Source: an uncultured Thermomonas sp. (GTDB lineage: Bacteria > Pseudomonadota > Gammaproteobacteria > Xanthomonadales > Xanthomonadaceae). Taken from it: DNA of 7,034 bases. Below the pieces are notes generated by a model, which ran no database searches, was not told where the DNA came from, and saw only the letters and a list, made by a program, of their open reading frames with translations. The stretch covers positions 1 through 7,034 of the forward strand of contig CAMLJA010000099.1 in the NCBI GenBank assembly GCA_946480065.1, written 5' to 3'. The number at the start of each line of letters is the position of its first letter. Position 1 is the stretch's first letter. The position numbers and the translations under genes were made by a program. Shown one piece after another: positions 4,470 through 7,034 of the stretch.

Positions 4470-7034
4470 TCAGCCTCTGCGTCTGCGGATTCCTTGAAAC
4501 AGCGCATCTATCGCGTCAATGTCCTGCAGCAGCTCAGCTGGCTGCGTCACCGCGCGCTGTTGCCCCGCGGCGTGGGAATGCGCCCGGACGTTTCGGCAGC
4601 ACTTGTCATGCAGGCGTTGAACCTCGCGATACTCTGCATCCTGAACGATAATCACGCCGTCGAGTCGGCCGACCGAGATGTTGTCGCGGAACCTCACGAC
4701 GGTCTCATTGAGAATCGTGTCCTCGATTCCGACCTCGATCGTCACCCGAAGGTCGTCGTAAGCGTTGCGGATCGCAAGCCGCTCGGTGTCTCCCGGTGGG
4801 TTGTTGAAGTTAACAGCGATCTTCTGATGATCGGCGCGATGTTGCGCGATACGTTCGCGGTGTCGCCGCATGTCGTAAGGCAATCCTGCGCCGATGTATC
4901 CGGGGCCCTCGGCGCAATAGCTGATTGATTTCACACAGGGCGTCCGCCCGGCGTCCCCGCAAAGCGTGTTCAGTTCTCCGAAGAACACCGCGTCGTGGGT
5001 GAAGACGATGACTTGCCGGACTGCCGACTCCTCGACGATCCTTCTCGCCACGGCGGTTCGGTGGTTGTGGTCGAGGCTCGACACCGGATCGTCGAATACG
5101 ATTCCGGAAGTGGATCCCGATTGTTGGAGTTCCGCGAAGAAGTACGCGAGTGCGCACATGCGCTGCTCGGCTTCGCTGAGCACGAGGTGTGGGTCGAGCT
5201 GGCTGTCGGGAAGGAGAATGCCGAGACGTACCGATCCCGCGTCGCCGGTTGAACTTACGCCGACGCGGATATGGTAGAGATCCAGCTTCCTCAGCTCATC
5301 GTTCATTCTGTCGGCCAGCGCTTCGCTGATGTAGGTCCTGGCGAGCTGGCCTGCGAACAGGCTGATCGGGCGAGTGTTACCGATATCCTCAAGGCACTTC
5401 TGAAGCTTCGCCTTGTGGCCGAAATTGCCGACCACCTGGGCAATGCTGTCGATGTGCTCCGAGAGCAGTCGCCGAGCTTCCAGTTCCTTCAGGCGAAGCC
5501 GCTTCGCAGCTATGGCTGCCGCGTCGAGGTTGGCGCGCAAGGCAGTCGCCTCGGCGCGCAAGTTGTCCCCGATCTGGCGGATCGAAGCGGTCGGATTCGC
5601 GCCGCGGTACGTCGGCCTGTCCAGCCATTCCCCGTTCGCCACCGCGGCTCTGAGCCACTGAAGGCGAGAGAGCAAGTCTTCCTGGAAGATTCGGATATCG
5701 CCCGGCAGCGTCTCAATGCGCCCGCTGAGGCTGTCGGACATGACCGGAGAGACCGTAAACGTGACCGTCGCCTGCCCAATGTCGCGGACGAGGTGTTGCC
5801 AGGCGTTGCGCGCGGCTTGGGCAGCTTCGGACGCCGTGTCCCGGACATAGCGATCGAAACGCTGCAAACGATCCTTTGCTGCCGGCGTTAGTTCCTGCTG
5901 GCAAAGCACGCATTGCGCGCCTTCGCCTGTGACCGGGAAGGCTTGTTCCGGATACGCCGCGCCGGTCGAATACTCGCGTGCGGCTTTGAACAGGAGCGCC
6001 CAAGGGCCTTGGCCCGTGCCTGAAAGCAGCGGCGTGGTCTCTTCGGCCTGCAGTAGGGCCGATGCGGCTCGCTCGGCCGCTTCCGCGTCGAGTAAGCTTC
6101 GATGCGCCGACTGCGCGGCGTCGATCGCATCATCAGATACAACGCCGGCGGCGGTGCCAATAGCGTTGCCCAGCTCGTCGACCTTCGTCGCGGCGGTCTC
6201 CAGCAGCGTTGCCTTGGCCGTGGGATCCGCCTCGCTGATCTCCTGCGGCAGGCGTGCAAGCTCCGCTTGCTCGTCTGCGGTGAGTTCGGCAAGTGCCCGC
6301 GCCCGCGCTATATCGGTTGTGGCGCTGATCGGATGTACGGCCCGGCCCGCCGCGGTGTCGGCGGGAATGACGTTGAACGGGGTGACATCCACCGCGAGCC
6401 CAGTGATCTCAGCCTGAAGCCGCGGACGCAGCGCCTGATTCAGGCCGTTGGCCAGTTGCTGAAGATAGGTGAGGGCGGTCGGCTGAAAAGTGGCGGCTTC
6501 CCTCGCCTGAAGGTAGTGGCGCGCGCAGTCGCCGTCCAAGACGGAGATGCCGCGGAGTTCGGGCCGCGAGACGTGGCCGCGTTGACCGCTCCAGTGTGCC
6601 TGATCCGGGGTCCCGTCCAGCTCGAAGGCGATGGTTGCGCTAGGTGTGAGCTGCGGGAAGTTCGGGTCATAAGCATTGGCATAGACGGTGCCGGGGCTCC
6701 TGGCGCGGCACGCCTGCTTTAGCACGCGGGCATAGCCTGACTTTCCTGTGCCATTGCCACCGTACGCGATCGTGAGACCCTGCGACTGGAACTCCAGGGT
6801 CTGGTCTCTCGGAATTCTCCCGACATTGACCAGTGTATGCAGGGACGTCAGAACCACGGTTTCGTCCTGGTTCGCCTCGGCGGGAAAATGATCTCTGGCG
6901 AACGGGATCGGTTGCGGTGCAGGGTCTAGCGCGCTGCCGATTCCGTGGTGTTGCTTGGCAAGATCTAGAATCTCACCAAGATCGGGATCGTCCCATCCTC
7001 CTTTGACGCAAAGGCGCCGCAGTGCATCCTGACG
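4470..7034 (-). CDS. AAA/ABC-type P-loop ATPase with zinc-hook-like CxxC, RloC/PrrC-like (AAA_13-type); 5' end beyond window
   Basis: The frame is open from the right edge to the TGA at 4472-4470, giving 854 visible residues. The GTG at 6857 is not the start, since 59 sense codons precede it in the window. Counting from that GTG: Walker A GGNGTGKS at 33-40; helical, coiled-coil-prone stretches near 193-273 and 435-480; CVLC at 316-319 between them, like the zinc hook of Rad50 and RloC; ABC signature-like LSEAEQR at 560-566; Walker B VFDD ending at D589-D590; D-loop PVSSLD; switch histidine H621 in FTHD. A C-terminal domain then has R704-x3-E708 and histidines at 750, 760 and 762, compatible with the Arg-Glu-His pattern of PrrC/RloC anticodon nucleases, though spacing to the His is longer than the roughly 32 of PrrC. 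Order and motifs fit the AAA_13 group that includes those tRNases, so a phage-defence or stress role is plausible but unproven. Lower GC and codons such as aaa, aga, cta and att suggest lateral acquisition. The protein is probably cytoplasmic; no signal peptide or membrane segment is seen. Confidence 0.88.
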   Translation of the reverse strand, partial: RQDALRRLCVKGGWDDPDLGEILDLAKQHHGIGSALDPAPQPIPFARDHFPAEANQDETVVLTSLHTLVNVGRIPRDQTLEFQSQGLTIAYGGNGTGKSGYARVLKQACRARSPGTVYANAYDPNFPQLTPSATIAFELDGTPDQAHWSGQRGHVSRPELRGISVLDGDCARHYLQAREAATFQPTALTYLQQLANGLNQALRPRLQAEITGLAVDVTPFNVIPADTAAGRAVHPISATTDIARARALAELTADEQAELARLPQEISEADPTAKATLLETAATKVDELGNAIGTAAGVVSDDAIDAAQSAHRSLLDAEAAERAASALLQAEETTPLLSGTGQGPWALLFKAAREYSTGAAYPEQAFPVTGEGAQCVLCQQELTPAAKDRLQRFDRYVRDTASEAAQAARNAWQHLVRDIGQATVTFTVSPVMSDSLSGRIETLPGDIRIFQEDLLSRLQWLRAAVANGEWLDRPTYRGANPTASIRQIGDNLRAEATALRANLDAAAIAAKRLRLKELEARRLLSEHIDSIAQVVGNFGHKAKLQKCLEDIGNTRPISLFAGQLARTYISEALADRMNDELRKLDLYHIRVGVSSTGDAGSVRLGILLPDSQLDPHLVLSEAEQRMCALAYFFAELQQSGSTSGIVFDDPVSSLDHNHRTAVARRIVEESAVRQVIVFTHDAVFFGELNTLCGDAGRTPCVKSISYCAEGPGYIGAGLPYDMRRHRERIAQHRADHQKIAVNFNNPPGDTERLAIRNAYDDLRVTIEVGIEDTILNETVVRFRDNISVGRLDGVIIVQDAEYREVQRLHDKCCRNVRAHSHAAGQQRAVTQPAELLQDIDAIDALFQGIRRRRG

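Noticed and set aside
4434..4928. Plus-strand open frame of 164 codons opposite the 3' part of the ATPase gene
   Set aside because: It is antisense to the conserved C-terminal domain of the ATPase, has no recognisable motif, and a continuous well-supported gene occupies the other strand.
5271..5891. Plus-strand open frame of 206 codons opposite the ATPase middle region
   Set aside because: It is antisense to the hook and helical region of the ATPase, with no motif and no ribosome binding site. It is best read as a shadow frame.
6855..6857. GTG as the translation start of the ATPase gene
   Set aside because: The frame is open for 59 codons further to the window edge with sensible, hydrophilic helical protein sequence, so the real start is outside the window.

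Overview
The window reads as chromosomal DNA of a high-GC gammaproteobacterium, most likely of the Xanthomonadaceae/Lysobacteraceae group (Lysobacter, Luteimonas, Pseudoxanthomonas or Stenotrophomonas type). This rests on the extreme G/C third-position bias of the left half, the style of the first protein's C-terminus and the PE-ligase-polymerase order of LigD. No rRNA or other phylogenetic marker is present, so the assignment is an inference.

Left to right on the + strand: the 3' end of a low-complexity Gly/Ala-rich protein (1-626), then after 48 bases a complete ligD (675-3326), then after 68 bases a complete ku (3395-4282). LigD and Ku form the bacterial non-homologous end-joining (NHEJ) pair: Ku holds broken DNA ends and recruits LigD, which trims, fills and seals them. 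Both proteins carry Lys/Ala/Pro-rich basic tracts resembling histone H1 tails. In ligD one tract is encoded by a 12-bp tandem repeat.

Just after the ku stop the character of the DNA changes. A 187-base spacer (4283-4469) is packed with inverted and direct repeats. It is followed by one large gene on the - strand that runs from its stop at 4470 off the right edge of the window. Its composition is clearly lower in GC and uses A/T-ending codons that are almost absent to the left. It encodes an AAA/ABC-type P-loop ATPase with Walker A, an LSxAE signature, Walker B with D-loop, a switch histidine and a CxxC zinc-hook-like motif between helical segments. After the ATPase core comes an R-x3-E plus histidine pattern reminiscent of RloC/PrrC anticodon nucleases. 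This is the best candidate for a defence or stress-response protein and probably a laterally acquired gene inserted next to the NHEJ operon.

The ATPase reading frame is open from 6857 to the right edge, so the GTG at 6857 is not its real start. At least 59 more N-terminal residues, forming a separate small helical module, lie in the window.
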